Shown here: positions 1 to 10,523 of the stretch, piece after piece
Position numbering within the stretch: the stretch's first letter is position 1
How the letters are laid out: every line of letters begins with the position of its first letter
Origin: Bifidobacterium phasiani
Lineage (GTDB): Bacteria > Actinomycetota > Actinomycetes > Actinomycetales > Bifidobacteriaceae
Assembly (NCBI RefSeq): GCF_019331775.1
Contig: NZ_JAHBBD010000008.1
Span: 1 to 64,000 of the forward strand
Direction of reading: 5' to 3'
DNA length: 64,000 bases
Made by a program: the position numbers and the translations under genes
The notes under the pieces: generated by a model
Told to the model about the DNA's origin: nothing
What the model saw: the letters and a program-made list of their open reading frames with translations, nothing else
Database searches by the model: none

Positions 1-123
1 CGGCTTCACCAACCTCGGCAACTACATCACCAGAAGCCTCCTGCACGCCGGAGGATTCAGACAAACCATACGGGAACGAATCTCACAACCATGAACCCGA
101 CACACACGAAAACCGGAAGAGCC
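1..123 (+). mobile_element. Right end of an ISL3-family insertion sequence (partial)
   Basis: The end of a transposase reading frame (stop at 92-94) is followed by a sequence at 101-123 whose reverse complement starts GGCTCTTCCGG. Terminal repeats of the ISL3 family characteristically start GGCTCTT, so I read 123 as the outer edge of the element. The left end and the target duplication lie outside the window or cannot be checked. The family call combines the terminus and the transposase tail and is an inference. Confidence 0.6.
2..94 (+). CDS. Transposase, C-terminal end (ISL3-like), cut by window edge
   Basis: Thirty residues remain, beginning GFTNLGNYITRSLLHAGG and ending ISQP before a TGA stop. 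The NxxNYxxRxLLxxGG pattern followed by a basic tail is what I recall of ISL3-type transposase C-termini, and the terminal-repeat-like sequence just downstream agrees. Whether the full gene is intact cannot be seen. It ends about 115 bases from a tRNA-Pro gene on the opposite strand, so the insertion sits beside, not within, that gene. Confidence 0.5.
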   Translation, partial: GFTNLGNYITRSLLHAGGFRQTIRERISQP

Positions 124-170
124 GGCAATGTTGACCAATGTTGACCGGAGCCGTTTCGACACGGAAAACA

Positions 171-203
171 AAAAGGGCGGAATCGTTGAAACTCCGCCCT
201 TTT
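171..203 (-). terminator. Rho-independent terminator of tRNA-Pro
   Basis: An inverted repeat (AAAAGGGCGGA at 171-181 and its complement at 193-203) with an A/T run gives, on the minus strand, a GC stem followed by a run of T just after the tRNA-Pro gene. Confidence 0.8.
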
Positions 204-207
204 CTCG

Positions 208-281
<74 letters not shown>

Positions 282-306
282 AACTGTGCTTTACGCACAA
301 GTGGAT

Positions 307-334
307 ACTTTACCACACTGTCGCCGAGTGCCAA
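307..334 (-). promoter_or_regulatory. Candidate sigma-70-type promoter of tRNA-Pro
   Basis: On the minus strand a -35 box TTGGCA (334-329) and a -10 box TAAAGT (312-307) are separated by 16 bases. Transcription would start near 300, about 20 bases before the tRNA. This is motif reading only. Confidence 0.6.
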
Positions 335-513
335 ATCATGGCGCGTCGCACTTCTGGGACGATCCTCCCCGCACTGGACGCGCGGTCGGCGGAACCGATG
401 CGGCGGGTCGCGCGACGGTCCGTCCATGTCCGGACCGCGGGGCGGCGGATGATGAGCCGGAGCCCCGCGACGGCCCGTCCGCATCCGGCCCCGCGGCGCG
501 CCGGGTACGCGTA

Positions 514-549
514 GGCGCCCCGCACACGCGGTCGCGCATGCGGGGCGCC
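514..549 (-). terminator. Terminator-like hairpin after cmk-der
   Basis: A perfect 11-base inverted repeat (GGCGCCCCGCA at 514-524, complement at 539-549) lies 14 bases after the cmk-der stop. It has no strong T-run, as is common in GC-rich actinobacteria. Confidence 0.65.
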
Positions 550-562
550 CGACGCCCGACGG

Positions 563-2692
563 CTACTTGCGGCGCTTCTTCTCGCGGATGTTCACCGAGA
601 TCTGGATCGGCGTGCCCTCGAATCCGAACTCCTCGCGCAGCGACCGCTCGAGGAACCGGCGGTAGCCGTGCTCCAGGAACCCGGTGGCGAAGATCACGAA
701 CCGCGGCGGACGGCTGGAGGCCTGCGTCGCGAACAGGATGCGCGGCTGCTTGCCGCCGCGCAGCGGATGCGGATGCGCGGCCTGCACGCGGCCGAGGAAG
801 GCGTTGAGCTTGCCTGTGGGCACGCGCTGGTCCCAGGACTCCAGCGCCTTGCGCATCGCGTTGGCCAGGCGGTTGGTGTGCCAGCCGGTCTTGGCCGACA
901 GGTTCACGCGCTGCGCCCAGGTCACGCGGTCGAATTCGGTGATCCACAGGCGCTCCAGGCGCTGCTTGTCGAACTCGTCCATCGCGTCCCACTTGTTGAA
1001 CACGAGCACGATCGCGCGCCCGGCGTCCACGGCCTGGCTCATGACCTTGAGGTCCTGGTCGGAGATCGGCTGGGAGGCGTCGAACAGCACCAGCGCCAGC
1101 TCGGCGCGCTCGATGGCGGCCTGCGTGCGCAGCGACGAGTAGTAGTCGGCGCCGGAGACCTTGTGCAGACGGCGCTTGATGCCGGCCGTGTCGATGAACA
1201 GCCAGTCCTCGCCGTCGACGTTCACGATCTCGTCGACCGGGTCGCGCGTGGTGCCCGCCAGGTCGTTGACCACCGCGCGCTGCTCGTGCGCCAGCTGGTT
1301 GAGCAGCGACGACTTGCCGACGTTCGGCCGGCCCACCAGCGCCACGCGGCGCAGATGCGACGGGGTCAGGAAGCCCGAGGTCTTCTCGGCCTTGCGCAGC
1401 TTGTCGAGCGCGACGTCGAGCAGATCGCCCACGCCGCGGCCGTGCATCGCGGAGACCGGGTACGGCTCGCCCAGGCCCAGCTTCCAGAACTCGGCCGCCA
1501 TGTACTCGCTTTCGCGGTCGTCGACCTTGTTCACCGCCAGCGTCACCGGCTTGCCGGAGGCGCGCAGCATCCTGACGATGCGCTCGTCGGTGGCGGTCAG
1601 GCCGACCTGCCCGTCGACGACGAGCACCACGGCGTCCGCCAGCTGCACGGCGATCTGCGCCTGGTCGGCGATCGCCGAGTCGATGCCCTCGACGTCGGTC
1701 TCCCAGCCGCCGGTGTCGACCAGCTTGAAGTCGGTGCCCGCCCACTCGGCGTCGTAGCTGACGCGGTCGCGGGTCACGCCGGGCGTGTCCTCCACGACGG
1801 CGGCGCGACGGCCGAGGATGCGGTTGACCAGCGTCGACTTGCCGACGTTCGGCCGGCCTACGATGGCCAGCACGCCCACGGCCTTCGGCGTGTAGCCGGC
1901 GTCGCCCACGTCGAACGACGAGCCGTCGATCAGCGCGGCGTCGCCCTCGTCGAGCTCGTACTCGGCGAGGTTCGCGGCGTAGCGCTCGTACTCCTGCTCC
2001 TCGACAGCCTGCTCGACCAGCGAGCCGAGCAGCTGCATCGTGTCCTCGAATCCCAGGTCGGAGTTGTCGATCGTGGTCACCCCGTCGGCGGCCTCCATGA
2101 AGCTCGTCACCTTGGAGTCGGCCCGGTCGCGCGCCGCCACGTCCTCGCCGCCGACGCCCTTGGACGCCTGGCCCGCGCGGCGCGCCTGGCGGACCTCCTC
2201 GCGCGCGGTCAGCAGCACGCGCACCTCGGCGTCCGGCGCCACCACGGTGGTGATGTCGCGGCCCTCGGCCACGATGCCCCGGCCGCCGGAGAACGAGTCC
2301 TCGGCCGCCTCGCGGGCGATGTAGGCGCGCTGCGCCGCGATCAGCACGTTGCGCACCGGGATGATGTTCGAGACCTTCGAGACGTGCGTGGAGACCTCGG
2401 AGGAGCGGATCGCGGCGCCGATGTCCTCGCCGTCGGCCAGCACCTTCGGGTCGTCCGGGTCGACGCCGATGTCGAAGTGCCCCCCGGTGAAGAACTCCCC
2501 CACCGTCTCGGTGATGCGGCGCTCGTTCACCGGCTCGGCGTCCAGGTCGATGCCCTGCCGCATGCACCACCAGGCGCAGGCGCGGTACATCGCGCCCGTG
2601 TCGAGGTACGCCAGCCCGAAGCGCCTCGCCAGCTCCTTGGAGGTCGTCGACTTGCCGACGCCCGCGGGTCCGTCAATCGCCACGCGAATCAC
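563..2692 (-). CDS. der: Fused cytidylate kinase / GTPase Der
   Basis: This 709-residue fusion carries two jobs: phosphorylation of CMP/dCMP by the N-terminal kinase, and 50S ribosome assembly by the double-GTPase Der (EngA). The kinase has a Walker A GPAGVGKS at residues 8-15 and spans about 1-230. Der follows with two G domains, each with GRPNVGKS (the first at 279-286), GxTRD, DTGG/DTAG and NKxD motifs (NKVD, NKWD), then a KH-like C-terminus with a basic end. The start is GTG at 2692. It has a GGAGG site seven to eight bases upstream and overlaps the rluB stop as GTGA, which implies translational coupling. Larger in-frame extensions upstream only run through rluB. Fusion of cmk to der is a known actinobacterial arrangement. 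Confidence 0.95.
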   Translation of the reverse strand: MIRVAIDGPAGVGKSTTSKELARRFGLAYLDTGAMYRACAWWCMRQGIDLDAEPVNERRITETVGEFFTGGHFDIGVDPDDPKVLADGEDIGAAIRSSEVSTHVSKVSNIIPVRNVLIAAQRAYIAREAAEDSFSGGRGIVAEGRDITTVVAPDAEVRVLLTAREEVRQARRAGQASKGVGGEDVAARDRADSKVTSFMEAADGVTTIDNSDLGFEDTMQLLGSLVEQAVEEQEYERYAANLAEYELDEGDAALIDGSSFDVGDAGYTPKAVGVLAIVGRPNVGKSTLVNRILGRRAAVVEDTPGVTRDRVSYDAEWAGTDFKLVDTGGWETDVEGIDSAIADQAQIAVQLADAVVLVVDGQVGLTATDERIVRMLRASGKPVTLAVNKVDDRESEYMAAEFWKLGLGEPYPVSAMHGRGVGDLLDVALDKLRKAEKTSGFLTPSHLRRVALVGRPNVGKSSLLNQLAHEQRAVVNDLAGTTRDPVDEIVNVDGEDWLFIDTAGIKRRLHKVSGADYYSSLRTQAAIERAELALVLFDASQPISDQDLKVMSQAVDAGRAIVLVFNKWDAMDEFDKQRLERLWITEFDRVTWAQRVNLSAKTGWHTNRLANAMRKALESWDQRVPTGKLNAFLGRVQAAHPHPLRGGKQPRILFATQASSRPPRFVIFATGFLEHGYRRFLERSLREEFGFEGTPIQISVNIREKKRRK

Positions 2693-3459
2693 AGTCCGAC
2701 CTCCTTGGACAGGGAGCGCACCTCGGTCTGCGAGAGCACGCGGTACGAACCGGGCTTGAGGTCGCCGAGCTTGATCGGACCGATCTGCGTGCGCACCAGG
2801 CGCTTGACCGGGAAGCCGACCGCGCCGAAGATGCGGCGCACGATGCGGTTCTTGCCCGAATGCAGCACGACCTTGACCAGCGTGGTGTCGCGGGTGGCGT
2901 CGATGATCGCGCAGTGGTCCAGCTTGATCCAGCCGTCGTCGAGCTGCACGCCCTGCGTGACCAGGCGGCGGCACACCGTGCCGCTGATCCGGCCCTGCAG
3001 CGTGGCGATGTACGTCTTGGCGACCTCGTAGCGCGGGTGCATGACGTGCTGGCTGAGCTCGCCGTCGTTCGTCATCAGGATCAGACCCTCGGAGTCGTAG
3101 TCGAGGCGACCCATGTGGAAGATGCGCTCGTACTTGTCTCCGACGATGTCGCGCAGCGTGAACCGGCCCTTCGGGTCGTCCATCGTGCTCAGCACGCGGC
3201 GGGGCTTGTTCAGCGCGAGCGTGACATGGTTCGGGTTGATGCGCACCCGGGAACCGTCCACGCGGATCTGCTGGCGGTGCGGATCGACGCGCGTGCCGAG
3301 CTCGGTGACCAGCTCGCCGTCGACCTCCACGCGTCCTTCCTGGATGATCTCTTCACATTTTCTTCTGGAGCCGAATCCCGCCTGGGCCAGCAGCTTCTGC
3401 AGGCGGATTCCCTCGTTGTCGTCGTGCGCCTTGGCGGCGCGGGCATATGCGTGTGGCAT
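2689..3459 (-). CDS. rluB: 23S rRNA pseudouridine synthase, RluB/RsuA family
   Basis: A 256-residue RsuA/RluB-type pseudouridine synthase, expected to modify 23S rRNA near the peptidyl transferase centre. It has an N-terminal S4 RNA-binding domain ([19 protein letters not shown], about residues 18-65). The catalytic core carries [19 protein letters not shown], in which the Asp after GRL is the family nucleophile. The start chosen is the ATG at 3459, preceded by GGGAG and giving the usual short tail before the S4 domain; earlier in-frame starts lack support. Its stop overlaps the cmk-der start, an operon seen in many Gram-positive bacteria. The exact target uridine cannot be told from sequence. 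Confidence 0.9.
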   Translation of the reverse strand: MPHAYARAAKAHDDNEGIRLQKLLAQAGFGSRRKCEEIIQEGRVEVDGELVTELGTRVDPHRQQIRVDGSRVRINPNHVTLALNKPRRVLSTMDDPKGRFTLRDIVGDKYERIFHMGRLDYDSEGLILMTNDGELSQHVMHPRYEVAKTYIATLQGRISGTVCRRLVTQGVQLDDGWIKLDHCAIIDATRDTTLVKVVLHSGKNRIVRRIFGAVGFPVKRLVRTQIGPIKLGDLKPGSYRVLSQTEVRSLSKEVGL

Positions 3460-3642
3460 CGTTCTCCCAACGTGGCCTGTGGTTGTCTTCGTTCGATATG
3501 TCGTTATAGGGTTGTCGGTCGTTGTGCGGGACGAATCCAGCAAAACGCAACCTTTCCATATTATCCTACCGCGAGGGCTGCTGCTACCATGGCAGTCGTT
3601 CGGCGGGGCGACCCGCGACCATGACCATACGAAGGATTGAAT

Positions 3643-4668
3643 ATGTCTGCTGCAGAGCAATCACAGACGACAAGCAGAGGGATGCGGGCGGGCGCGCTCG
3701 CGGTCCGCGTCGGGGCCGAGTTCGTCGGCAGCTTCCTGATCTGCTTCGGCATCTATGTCATCAGCACGATCGGTTCGGCGCTGTACGTCACGAATCTCGC
3801 GTACCTCGCCGTGGGCACCGGCCTGCTGTACGCGGCGGCGACCGTGGTGTTCGGCGGGGTCTCCGGGGCCCAGTTCAACCCGGCCGTGACGGTGGCCTCG
3901 ATGCTGGCGTCCAAGACGCGTGTGCTGGACGGCGTGCTGTACATCGTCGCGCAGGTGCTGGGCGCGCTGCCGGCCGCCGCGCTGGTCTGCCACCTGCTGC
4001 CCACCTCGGACAGCGCTCCGCTGTCCATCTGGCTGACTCCCGCCGTCAACGGCTTCGACGGCGGTTCGGTGTCGTACTCGGGCCTGAGCCAGGTCGGCCT
4101 GTCGTCGTTCGGCGTCACGGCCGCCATCGCCGTCGAGATCGTCGCCGGCATCGTGATCGTCGGCGCCGCGATGCGCACCACCGGCGAGCACGGCGAGTCC
4201 TCCGCCGGGCACGCCGTCGCCATGGGCCTGGCCTACGGCGTGGGCGCCGCCGTCGCCTACCCGGTGACGGGCGCCGCGCTGAACCCCGCCCGCGCGACCG
4301 GCATCGCCGTCTTCGCGCAGAACCAGGGGCTGAGCCAGGAGCCGCTGGACCAGCTGTGGGTGTTCTGGGTCTGCCCGGTGCTGGCCGCCGCGCTGGTGGC
4401 GCTTCCGATGGTGATCGCCCAGATGATGGCGAGCTCGGCCGCCGCGCCGAAGCCCGTCGCGGCCGCGGCAGATGGCGCCGATGCGTCCGTCGTGTCCGAT
4501 GGGCAGTGCGCCGCCGAGGGCGACGAGGCCGACGAGGCCACGGACGCGGACGTGCCGGCCGCGACGGGGAACGGGGCCGACGCCTCAGACGAGCATGAGG
4601 ATGCTCACGTAGGTGACGATCAGGCCGACGCCCAGCGCGATCCCGATGAAGGCGTCGAAGCCCACTGA
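3643..4668 (+). CDS. MIP-family aquaporin/channel with long acidic tail
   Basis: A 341-residue major intrinsic protein family channel with about six membrane helices in residues 15-265. Both pore signature loops are present: FNPAVTVA in the first half and LNPARATG in the second. The second lacks the Asp after NPAR typical of glycerol facilitators, which favours a water-type channel, but the substrate is uncertain. The start is ATG at 3643 with GAAGGA six bases upstream. The last 65-70 residues are an Ala/Asp/Glu-rich low-complexity tail. Its final 84 bases overlap the opposite-strand gene at 4585-4872, so the tail may be a stop-loss extension. It is divergent from rluB. Confidence 0.8.
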   Translation: MSAAEQSQTTSRGMRAGALAVRVGAEFVGSFLICFGIYVISTIGSALYVTNLAYLAVGTGLLYAAATVVFGGVSGAQFNPAVTVASMLASKTRVLDGVLYIVAQVLGALPAAALVCHLLPTSDSAPLSIWLTPAVNGFDGGSVSYSGLSQVGLSSFGVTAAIAVEIVAGIVIVGAAMRTTGEHGESSAGHAVAMGLAYGVGAAVAYPVTGAALNPARATGIAVFAQNQGLSQEPLDQLWVFWVCPVLAAALVALPMVIAQMMASSAAAPKPVAAAADGADASVVSDGQCAAEGDEADEATDADVPAATGNGADASDEHEDAHVGDDQADAQRDPDEGVEAH

Positions 4669-4872
4669 CCGGACCTTCCACGGGCTGCGGTCGCGCAGCG
4701 CCAGACGGATGACCCCGGTGACGATGGCCGCCACGGCGATGATGACCGTGGCGGCCATCGTGTATCCAAGGAAGGCCACGACGGCCGCCACGACCACGAC
4801 GATGGCCACGGCCCACTCGAACGCCGGCCTGCCCTCATGGGCCTCCGAAACGAAGGGGTGCTTGTCGTCCAT
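4585..4872 (-). CDS. Small membrane protein, DUF3017-like
   Basis: A 95-residue protein with a short charged N-terminus and three hydrophobic segments (about 20-40, 42-60 and 74-95). The ATG at 4872 has AAGGAG nine bases upstream. Size, topology and position just downstream of purH fit the actinobacterial DUF3017 family, often found near purH/folD; that assignment is from memory of gene context. No catalytic motif is visible. Its 3' end runs inside the convergent aquaporin gene. Function is unknown. Confidence 0.7.
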   Translation of the reverse strand: MDDKHPFVSEAHEGRPAFEWAVAIVVVVAAVVAFLGYTMAATVIIAVAAIVTGVIRLALRDRSPWKVRSVGFDAFIGIALGVGLIVTYVSILMLV

Positions 4873-4912
4873 GCGCGTGGCTCCTTAGGTGAACATGCGA
4901 AACGCGATATGC

Positions 4913-4947
4913 GATGGTGGCCCGTCCATGGGGAGCGGACCACCATC
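4913..4947 (-). terminator. Hairpin after purH
   Basis: The 8-base inverted repeat GATGGTGG/CCACCATC, with a 19-base loop, lies between the purH stop and the next minus-strand gene. There is no T-run, so it is a weak call. Confidence 0.35.
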
Positions 4948-4994
4948 CAACAATACCAAGCGCGGGGACGCGCGATCCGCCGCGCCTCCGCCGA

Positions 4995-6623
4995 TCAGTG
5001 GAAGAAGTGGCGGGTGCCGGTCAGGTACATCGTCACACCGGCCTTGCGCGCCGCCTCGATGACCTCCTCGTCGCGGATCGATCCGCCCGGCTGGACGATG
5101 GCCTTGACGCCGGCCTTGATGAGGATCTCGGCGCCGTCGGCGAACGGGAAGAACGCGTCGGACGCGGCGACCGAGCCGGTGGCGCGGTCCGCGCCGTCGG
5201 CCAGCGTGTTCGCGCGCTCGACCGCCAGGTTGCAGGAGTCGACGCGGTTGACCTGGCCCATGCCGATGCCGACCGTGGCGCCGTCGTGCGCCAGCAGGAT
5301 CGCGTTCGACTTGACGCAGCGCACCGCGCGCCACGCGAACTCGAGCTCCTTGAGGGTCTCGGCGTCCGCCGGCTCGCCGGAGACGAGCTTCCAGGCGTCG
5401 GGGGCGTCGCCCGGCGCGTCGATCAGGTCGGTCGACTGCACGAGCAGGCCGCCGTCGATGGCGCGGAACTGCGTCCTGGCCCTCGGCGGCTCGGCCACCT
5501 TGAGGATGCGCAGGTTCTTCTTCTTGGTCTGCAGCAGCTCCAGCGCGGCGGGCTCGTAGTCCGGCGCGACGATGACCTCGGTGAAGATCGGGCGCACGCT
5601 CTCGGCCATTTCCAGCGTGACCGTGGTGTTGGCGGCGATGACGCCGCCGTAGGCGCTCATCGGGTCGCAGGCGTGGGCCTTGCGGTGCGCCTCGGCCGCG
5701 GTCGCGCCGACGGCCAGGCCGCACGGGTTGTTGTGCTTGACCACGGCGACGGCGATCTGCGGGGCGAAGTCCCACACGGCGCGCCACGCGGCGTCGGCGT
5801 CGACGTAGTTGTTGTAGCTCATCGGCTTGCCGCCGAGCTGCTCGGCGTGCGCGAAGCCGCCGCGGCTCAGCGGGTCGAGGTACAGCGCGGCCTGCTGGTG
5901 CGGGTTCTCGCCGTAGCGCAGCACATGCGCGCGGTCCCAGGTGCGCGTGTACGCGGCCGGGAACTTCGCCTCGTCGACCGGCTGCGCGTCGGCGGGCTCG
6001 GCGTCCTCGACGGTGGCGGGCTTCGGCCAGTGCTTCGAGGTCCACTCGGTGATCGTCGCGTCGTAGGCGGCGGTGTGCGCGAAGGCCTTGGCGGCCAGCC
6101 AGCGGCGCTCCTCCAGCGAGAATCCGGTGCCGTCGGCGATGCGGCGCGCCACGAGCGCATAGTCGGCCGGGTCGGTGACGATCGCGACGGTCGCGCTGTT
6201 CTTGGCCGCGCCGCGCACCATGGACGGCCCGCCGATGTCGATCTTCTCGATGGTGGCGGCCTCGTCGGCGCCGGAGCGCACGGTGTCGGCGAACGGGTAC
6301 AGGTTCACGACGACCAGGTCGAAGGGCTTGATGCCCAGGCGCTCGAGCTGCGCGGCGTGGTCGGGGTTGGTCATGTCGGCGAGGATGCCGGCGTGGATGT
6401 GCGGGTCGAGGGTCTTGACGCGCCCGTCCAGGCTCTCCGGGAAGCCCGTGACCTCGGAGACCTCGGTGACGTTCACCCCGAGGTCGGCCAGACGCTTCGC
6501 GGTCGACCCGGTGGACACCACTTCGGTGCCGGCGGCGACGAAGGCCTGCGCGAGCACCTCGATGCCTTCCTTGTGGAAGACGGAGACCAGTGCCCGTCGG
6601 ATCGGTCGGTTCGTAGTTGTCAC
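4995..6623 (-). CDS. purH: Bifunctional AICAR formyltransferase / IMP cyclohydrolase
   Basis: This 542-residue enzyme makes the last two steps of de novo purine synthesis: formylation of AICAR and ring closure to IMP. Family landmarks are the N-terminal IMP cyclohydrolase part ([16 protein letters not shown] near residue 11, [15 protein letters not shown]) and the transformylase part with [22 protein letters not shown] and DAFFPFADG. The start is GTG at 6623 with AGGAGG six bases upstream, and it lies one base past the stop of the preceding DUF6350-type gene. Length matches the family. It is part of the leftward run sucC-sucD-DUF6350-purH. Confidence 0.95.
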   Translation of the reverse strand: MTTTNRPIRRALVSVFHKEGIEVLAQAFVAAGTEVVSTGSTAKRLADLGVNVTEVSEVTGFPESLDGRVKTLDPHIHAGILADMTNPDHAAQLERLGIKPFDLVVVNLYPFADTVRSGADEAATIEKIDIGGPSMVRGAAKNSATVAIVTDPADYALVARRIADGTGFSLEERRWLAAKAFAHTAAYDATITEWTSKHWPKPATVEDAEPADAQPVDEAKFPAAYTRTWDRAHVLRYGENPHQQAALYLDPLSRGGFAHAEQLGGKPMSYNNYVDADAAWRAVWDFAPQIAVAVVKHNNPCGLAVGATAAEAHRKAHACDPMSAYGGVIAANTTVTLEMAESVRPIFTEVIVAPDYEPAALELLQTKKKNLRILKVAEPPRARTQFRAIDGGLLVQSTDLIDAPGDAPDAWKLVSGEPADAETLKELEFAWRAVRCVKSNAILLAHDGATVGIGMGQVNRVDSCNLAVERANTLADGADRATGSVAASDAFFPFADGAEILIKAGVKAIVQPGGSIRDEEVIEAARKAGVTMYLTGTRHFFH

Positions 6624-6624
6624 C

Positions 6625-8346
6625 TTATTCCTCCTTGTTGGTTGGTTGCGGATTCACCACGCGCGGGATCGTGGTGGCTTCAGGGGACGATTTGGCCACG
6701 CGGGGCCGGCGCGCCGGGGCGCCGGCGTCGGCGGGTTCCCTCTTCGGGGCGTCGGCGCGCTCCGTGCCGGCATGCCGGGAATCGACGCGGCGCGGGGTGC
6801 GGCGCGCGCCGCCGTCGTGCGGGGCGTCGCCGCGGGAACCATCGTCACGGCGCTGGGCCGGATCGCCGGCTCCCGCGTCCCGTGGCTCGACGCGGCGTGA
6901 ATCCACGCGGCGCGAACGCTTTCGGGAGACGGCGTCGTGGGCGTCGCCGCTGCGTGGTTCGGTGTCGCGGGACTTGACGTTGCGGGACTCGGTATCGCGG
7001 GACTCGGTATCGCCGTGGGCGTCGCCGCGGACCCCGGCATCGTGGGGCGCGGCGTCATGGACGGCGCTTATGACGACGGTGTCGTCGCCGGCCTGTGCGG
7101 GGCCGGCCTGCGCGGCGGCGCGGCGGCGCATCAGCCAGCGCACGCCGTACACCGTCGCGGCCGCGACGGCGACGAGCAGCCAGGCCATGAACAGTCCCAG
7201 CACGATCGGACGGATGACCGTGCGCGTCGAAACCATCACGTCGACGCCGACATGGGCGAGCCGGTCGAAGCCGAGCGAGCCGTTCGACACGGTGAACAGC
7301 AGCGTGAACGCCACCGACAGCAGCGCGCCGGACAGGCAGAACGCCAGCGCGGGCCGGACGAATTCGAGGATGCGACGGAGCGCATCCGGCCCGTCGTCGG
7401 GCGAGCCGGCGCGGATGCCGAAACCCCGCCCGGCGAGCATCGCCGCCAGCCCGCACGCCAGTCCGAGCGCGATCGGGGCGATCATCAGCGCGATGCGGAT
7501 GGCGTCGTTGCCCACGGGCGCCGGGAACAGCCCGAACACCGGCACCGGCGGCAGATCGGCGGACTGCCCGACCCACAGGCTGAAGTCGGCGAGCTCGCCG
7601 ATGGCGAAGCCGCCGCCGAACAGCCAGGAGACCGCCCAGATGCAGACGTTGGGCAGCCAGATGGCGCAGAACACCGTGGTCAGGACGCGTGACCCGGTCT
7701 GCATGCCGGACATCGCGAACACCTCGGCCACGGCCCTCCAGTCCAGCACGGCCCAGACGACGACCGTGACCAGGCCGCAGACCAGATAGACGAGCGCGAC
7801 GACGGCCGCCGTCAGCACGCCGATGCGCACGGTGCGCCGCGCCTCGGCGCCGACGTGGCCTCGGTACCAGTCCAGGGCGAGGCTCGTCAGCGGCGAGCGG
7901 CCCAGCGCCGCCAGGGCGAATCCGACGCTGAACACGAGCGCGCATTTGGCCAGGATCAGCCACAGATCGTCGACGAACGCGAACGCGACGCCCTGCCTGA
8001 GCAGCAGGTTGAGCACCAGCCACGAGGCCAGGCCGGTCAGATAGGCGCGCCAGCCGCAGCCCAGGCGCAGCGCCAGTGACCGGACGACGCCGATCAGCAG
8101 CACGGTCAGCAGCAGCGGAACGATGGTCAGTCGCACGGATCCGATCTCGAATCCGGCGCCCTGGCTGAGCAGCACGACGGCCTCGGTGACCGGCACGGAC
8201 AGCTCGGAGATGTTGTCGCCGCCCTCCTCCATCGCGATGACCAGCAGCATCAGGGAGATGAACAGCCCGAGGGCGACCGAGTACAGCACGAGGGCCACCG
8301 CCGACAGCAGCGGCCCCTTGAGCCAGTCCTTGAGATGCGGGGTCAT
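6625..8346 (-). CDS. DUF6350-like polytopic membrane protein with repeat-rich tail
   Basis: A 573-residue membrane protein with roughly ten hydrophobic segments in residues 15-390, then a hydrophilic tail of about 180 residues rich in Arg, Asp, Ala and Ser. The position between sucD and purH is the actinobacterial location of DUF6350 proteins (once called PerM-like), which is the basis of the name; no function is established from sequence. The tail is encoded partly by four tandem 15-base units at 6952-7011 that give five-residue repeats of the DTESR type. Start and sucD stop overlap as ATGA, so translation is probably coupled. Confidence 0.7.
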   Translation of the reverse strand: MTPHLKDWLKGPLLSAVALVLYSVALGLFISLMLLVIAMEEGGDNISELSVPVTEAVVLLSQGAGFEIGSVRLTIVPLLLTVLLIGVVRSLALRLGCGWRAYLTGLASWLVLNLLLRQGVAFAFVDDLWLILAKCALVFSVGFALAALGRSPLTSLALDWYRGHVGAEARRTVRIGVLTAAVVALVYLVCGLVTVVVWAVLDWRAVAEVFAMSGMQTGSRVLTTVFCAIWLPNVCIWAVSWLFGGGFAIGELADFSLWVGQSADLPPVPVFGLFPAPVGNDAIRIALMIAPIALGLACGLAAMLAGRGFGIRAGSPDDGPDALRRILEFVRPALAFCLSGALLSVAFTLLFTVSNGSLGFDRLAHVGVDVMVSTRTVIRPIVLGLFMAWLLVAVAAATVYGVRWLMRRRAAAQAGPAQAGDDTVVISAVHDAAPHDAGVRGDAHGDTESRDTESRNVKSRDTEPRSGDAHDAVSRKRSRRVDSRRVEPRDAGAGDPAQRRDDGSRGDAPHDGGARRTPRRVDSRHAGTERADAPKREPADAGAPARRPRVAKSSPEATTIPRVVNPQPTNKEE

Positions 8347-9269
8347 GACGCGGCGAGTCCGGACAGTACGTCCCTCATGATGGCCGCGGTCTGGCCGGGC
8401 GTGCGGCCCACGCGGATGCCGACCGCCTCCAGGGCGTCCTTCTTGTCCTGGGCGGTGCCCTTGCCTCCGGACACGATGGCGCCCGCGTGCCCCATCTGCT
8501 TGCCCTCCGGCGCGGTGAAGCCGGCGATGTACGCGACGACCGGCTTGGTCATGTGCTCGGACGCCCAGCGGGCGGCCTCCTGCTCGGCGGAACCGCCGAT
8601 CTCGCCGATCATGACGACGGCCTTGGTGTCGTCGTCGGCCTCGAAGGCCTCAAGCGCCTCCTGCAGCGTCGTGCCGACGATGGGATCGCCGCCGGCGCCC
8701 AGGCACGCGGTGAAGCCGATGTCGGACAGCTCCCCCATGAGCTGGTAGGTCAGGGTTCCGGACTTGGAGACCAGGCCGAGCGGGCCCCGGCGCACGATGC
8801 CGTCGGGGATGATGCCCAGGTTGACGCCGTGCCCGCCGGGCTCGGCCGGCAGCGTCAGCAGGCCCGGGCAGTTCGGGCCGACGATGCGCACGCCACGCCG
8901 CATCGCCAGCTCGACGAAGTACGCCGTGTCGGCGACCGGGATGCCCTCGGTGATGACGACGATCAGCTCGATGCCGGCCTCGACCGCCTCGACGACCGCG
9001 TCCTTGGCGAACCTCGGCGGGACGAACACGACGCTGGCCTTGGCTCCGGTGGCCGCCTTGGCGTCGCCGCAGGTCGCGTAGACCGGGATCGGTGCGTCGG
9101 CGCCCTCGCGTGCCCCCTCGAACACGACGCTGGTACCGGCCTTGCGCGGGTTGACGCCGCCGACGATGTTGGTGCCGGCCCTGAGCATGCGCGCGGTGTG
9201 GGTCATGCCCTGGTGCCCGGTCATGCCCTGGACGATGACCGGGGCGCCCTCCTCGATGAATGCCGTCAT
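8343..9269 (-). CDS. sucD: Succinyl-CoA synthetase alpha subunit
   Basis: A 308-residue ADP- or GDP-forming succinate-CoA ligase alpha subunit. It has a CoA-binding N-terminal Rossmann part ([15 protein letters not shown] near residue 12, [10 protein letters not shown]) and the phosphohistidine region near the C-terminus ([15 protein letters not shown]), in which the His is the phosphorylated residue. The start ATG at 9269 overlaps the sucC stop as ATGA and excludes the much longer upstream frame, which only shadows sucC. Bifidobacteria lack a full citric acid cycle, so the pair may work as an isolated succinate/succinyl-CoA converter; that role is inference. Confidence 0.95.
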   Translation of the reverse strand: MTAFIEEGAPVIVQGMTGHQGMTHTARMLRAGTNIVGGVNPRKAGTSVVFEGAREGADAPIPVYATCGDAKAATGAKASVVFVPPRFAKDAVVEAVEAGIELIVVITEGIPVADTAYFVELAMRRGVRIVGPNCPGLLTLPAEPGGHGVNLGIIPDGIVRRGPLGLVSKSGTLTYQLMGELSDIGFTACLGAGGDPIVGTTLQEALEAFEADDDTKAVVMIGEIGGSAEQEAARWASEHMTKPVVAYIAGFTAPEGKQMGHAGAIVSGGKGTAQDKKDALEAVGIRVGRTPGQTAAIMRDVLSGLAAS

Positions 9270-10462
9270 GCACGGGCCTCCTTGGCTTCGGCGGCGAGGC
9301 GGGCGGCCAGCTGCGCGGCCTGCTCCATCGTCTCGCACACATGGACGTTGGGATTGCTGGATGCGGCCAGGATCCGCAGACCCTCGGCGGCGGCGTTGCC
9401 GTCGAAGCGCACGACGAGCGGCTTGGCGCCGCCGAGCTCGTCGAGGGCCTCGAGGATGCCGCGGGCCACCTGCTCGCAGGAGGTGATGCCGCCGTAGACG
9501 TTGATGAACACCGACTCGACCTGCGGGTCGGAGAGCACGATCTCCAGGCTGTGGCGCATGACCTCGACCGAGGCGCCGCCGCCGATGTCGAGGAAGTTCG
9601 CCGGCCTGACGCCGGTGCCCTGCTCCTCGCCGGCGCCGGAGACCGCGTCGAGCGAGCTCATGACCAGGCCCGCGCCGTTGCCGATGACGCCGACCTCGCC
9701 GTGCAGATGCACGTAGTGCAGGCCGTGCTCGCTGGCCTGCCGCTCGAACGGGTCTGCCTGGACCGGGTCGTCGAAGCGCGCCCAACCGTCGTGGCGGAAC
9801 GCGGCGTTGCCGTCCAGGGAGATCTTCGCGTCCAGCGCGCACAGCGACTTCGAGGACTCGTCGTCGGGGTCGCCGATCTTGGCCAGCGGGTTGATCTCCA
9901 CCAGCGTGGCGTCGTTGTCTCGGAAGCAATGCCACATTTTGAGCAGGATCTGCGCGGCCTGCTCGACGTCCGCGTGGTAGAAGCCGATGCTTTCGGCCAT
10001 GCGGCGGGCGGCGTCGATGTCGAACTCCCCCAGCGCCCCGATGTGCAGGCGCTTGACGGCCTCGGGATGCTCCCGGGCGATCTGCTCGACCTCGGTGCCG
10101 CCGTTGGCCGTGGCCAGCACGTCGAAGTCGCGCGAGGAGCGGTCCACGGAGATCGAGACGTAGTATTCGTGCAGGATGTTCTTGGCCTCGGCCACCAGCA
10201 CGCCGCTGACCTTGTGGCCGTGGATGGTCATCGGCAGGATGCGCTCGGCCTCGAGGATCGCCTCGTCGCGGTCGTGTACCAGCTTGACGCCGCCCGCCTG
10301 GCCGCGGTGGCCGATCTTCACCTGCGCCTTGATGACGCAGGGGTAGCCGATGCGGTCGGCGGCCTGCGCCACCTCATGCGAATTCTGAGCGAATATGGCG
10401 TCCGGCGTGGGAATGCCCTGCTCGGCGAGCAGCTCCCTGGCCTGGTATTCGTATAGGTCCAT
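9266..10462 (-). CDS. sucC: Succinyl-CoA synthetase beta subunit
   Basis: A 398-residue beta subunit with the N-terminal ATP-grasp fold starting [20 protein letters not shown]. It continues with [47 protein letters not shown] and FLDIGGGAS, which are the standard nucleotide-binding and alpha-contact motifs. Length is typical. The ATG at 10462 is preceded by a G-rich GGGGG site. It is first of the coupled set sucC-sucD-DUF6350. Confidence 0.95.
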   Translation of the reverse strand: MDLYEYQARELLAEQGIPTPDAIFAQNSHEVAQAADRIGYPCVIKAQVKIGHRGQAGGVKLVHDRDEAILEAERILPMTIHGHKVSGVLVAEAKNILHEYYVSISVDRSSRDFDVLATANGGTEVEQIAREHPEAVKRLHIGALGEFDIDAARRMAESIGFYHADVEQAAQILLKMWHCFRDNDATLVEINPLAKIGDPDDESSKSLCALDAKISLDGNAAFRHDGWARFDDPVQADPFERQASEHGLHYVHLHGEVGVIGNGAGLVMSSLDAVSGAGEEQGTGVRPANFLDIGGGASVEVMRHSLEIVLSDPQVESVFINVYGGITSCEQVARGILEALDELGGAKPLVVRFDGNAAAEGLRILAASSNPNVHVCETMEQAAQLAARLAAEAKEARA

Positions 10463-10523
10463 TGGCCTTACCCCCTGAATTGCGATGGTTGTTGTGCCGA
10501 TGCTGCGCCGATGGCCCGGCCGG

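Noticed and set aside
668-3031. Very long open frame opposite cmk-der (and similar long frames opposite sucD, thrS, uvrA, tkt and others)
   Set aside because: Shadow frames are expected in very GC-rich DNA. The predicted sequences are Arg/Ala/Gly-rich, have no family motifs, and the other strand has a clear gene.
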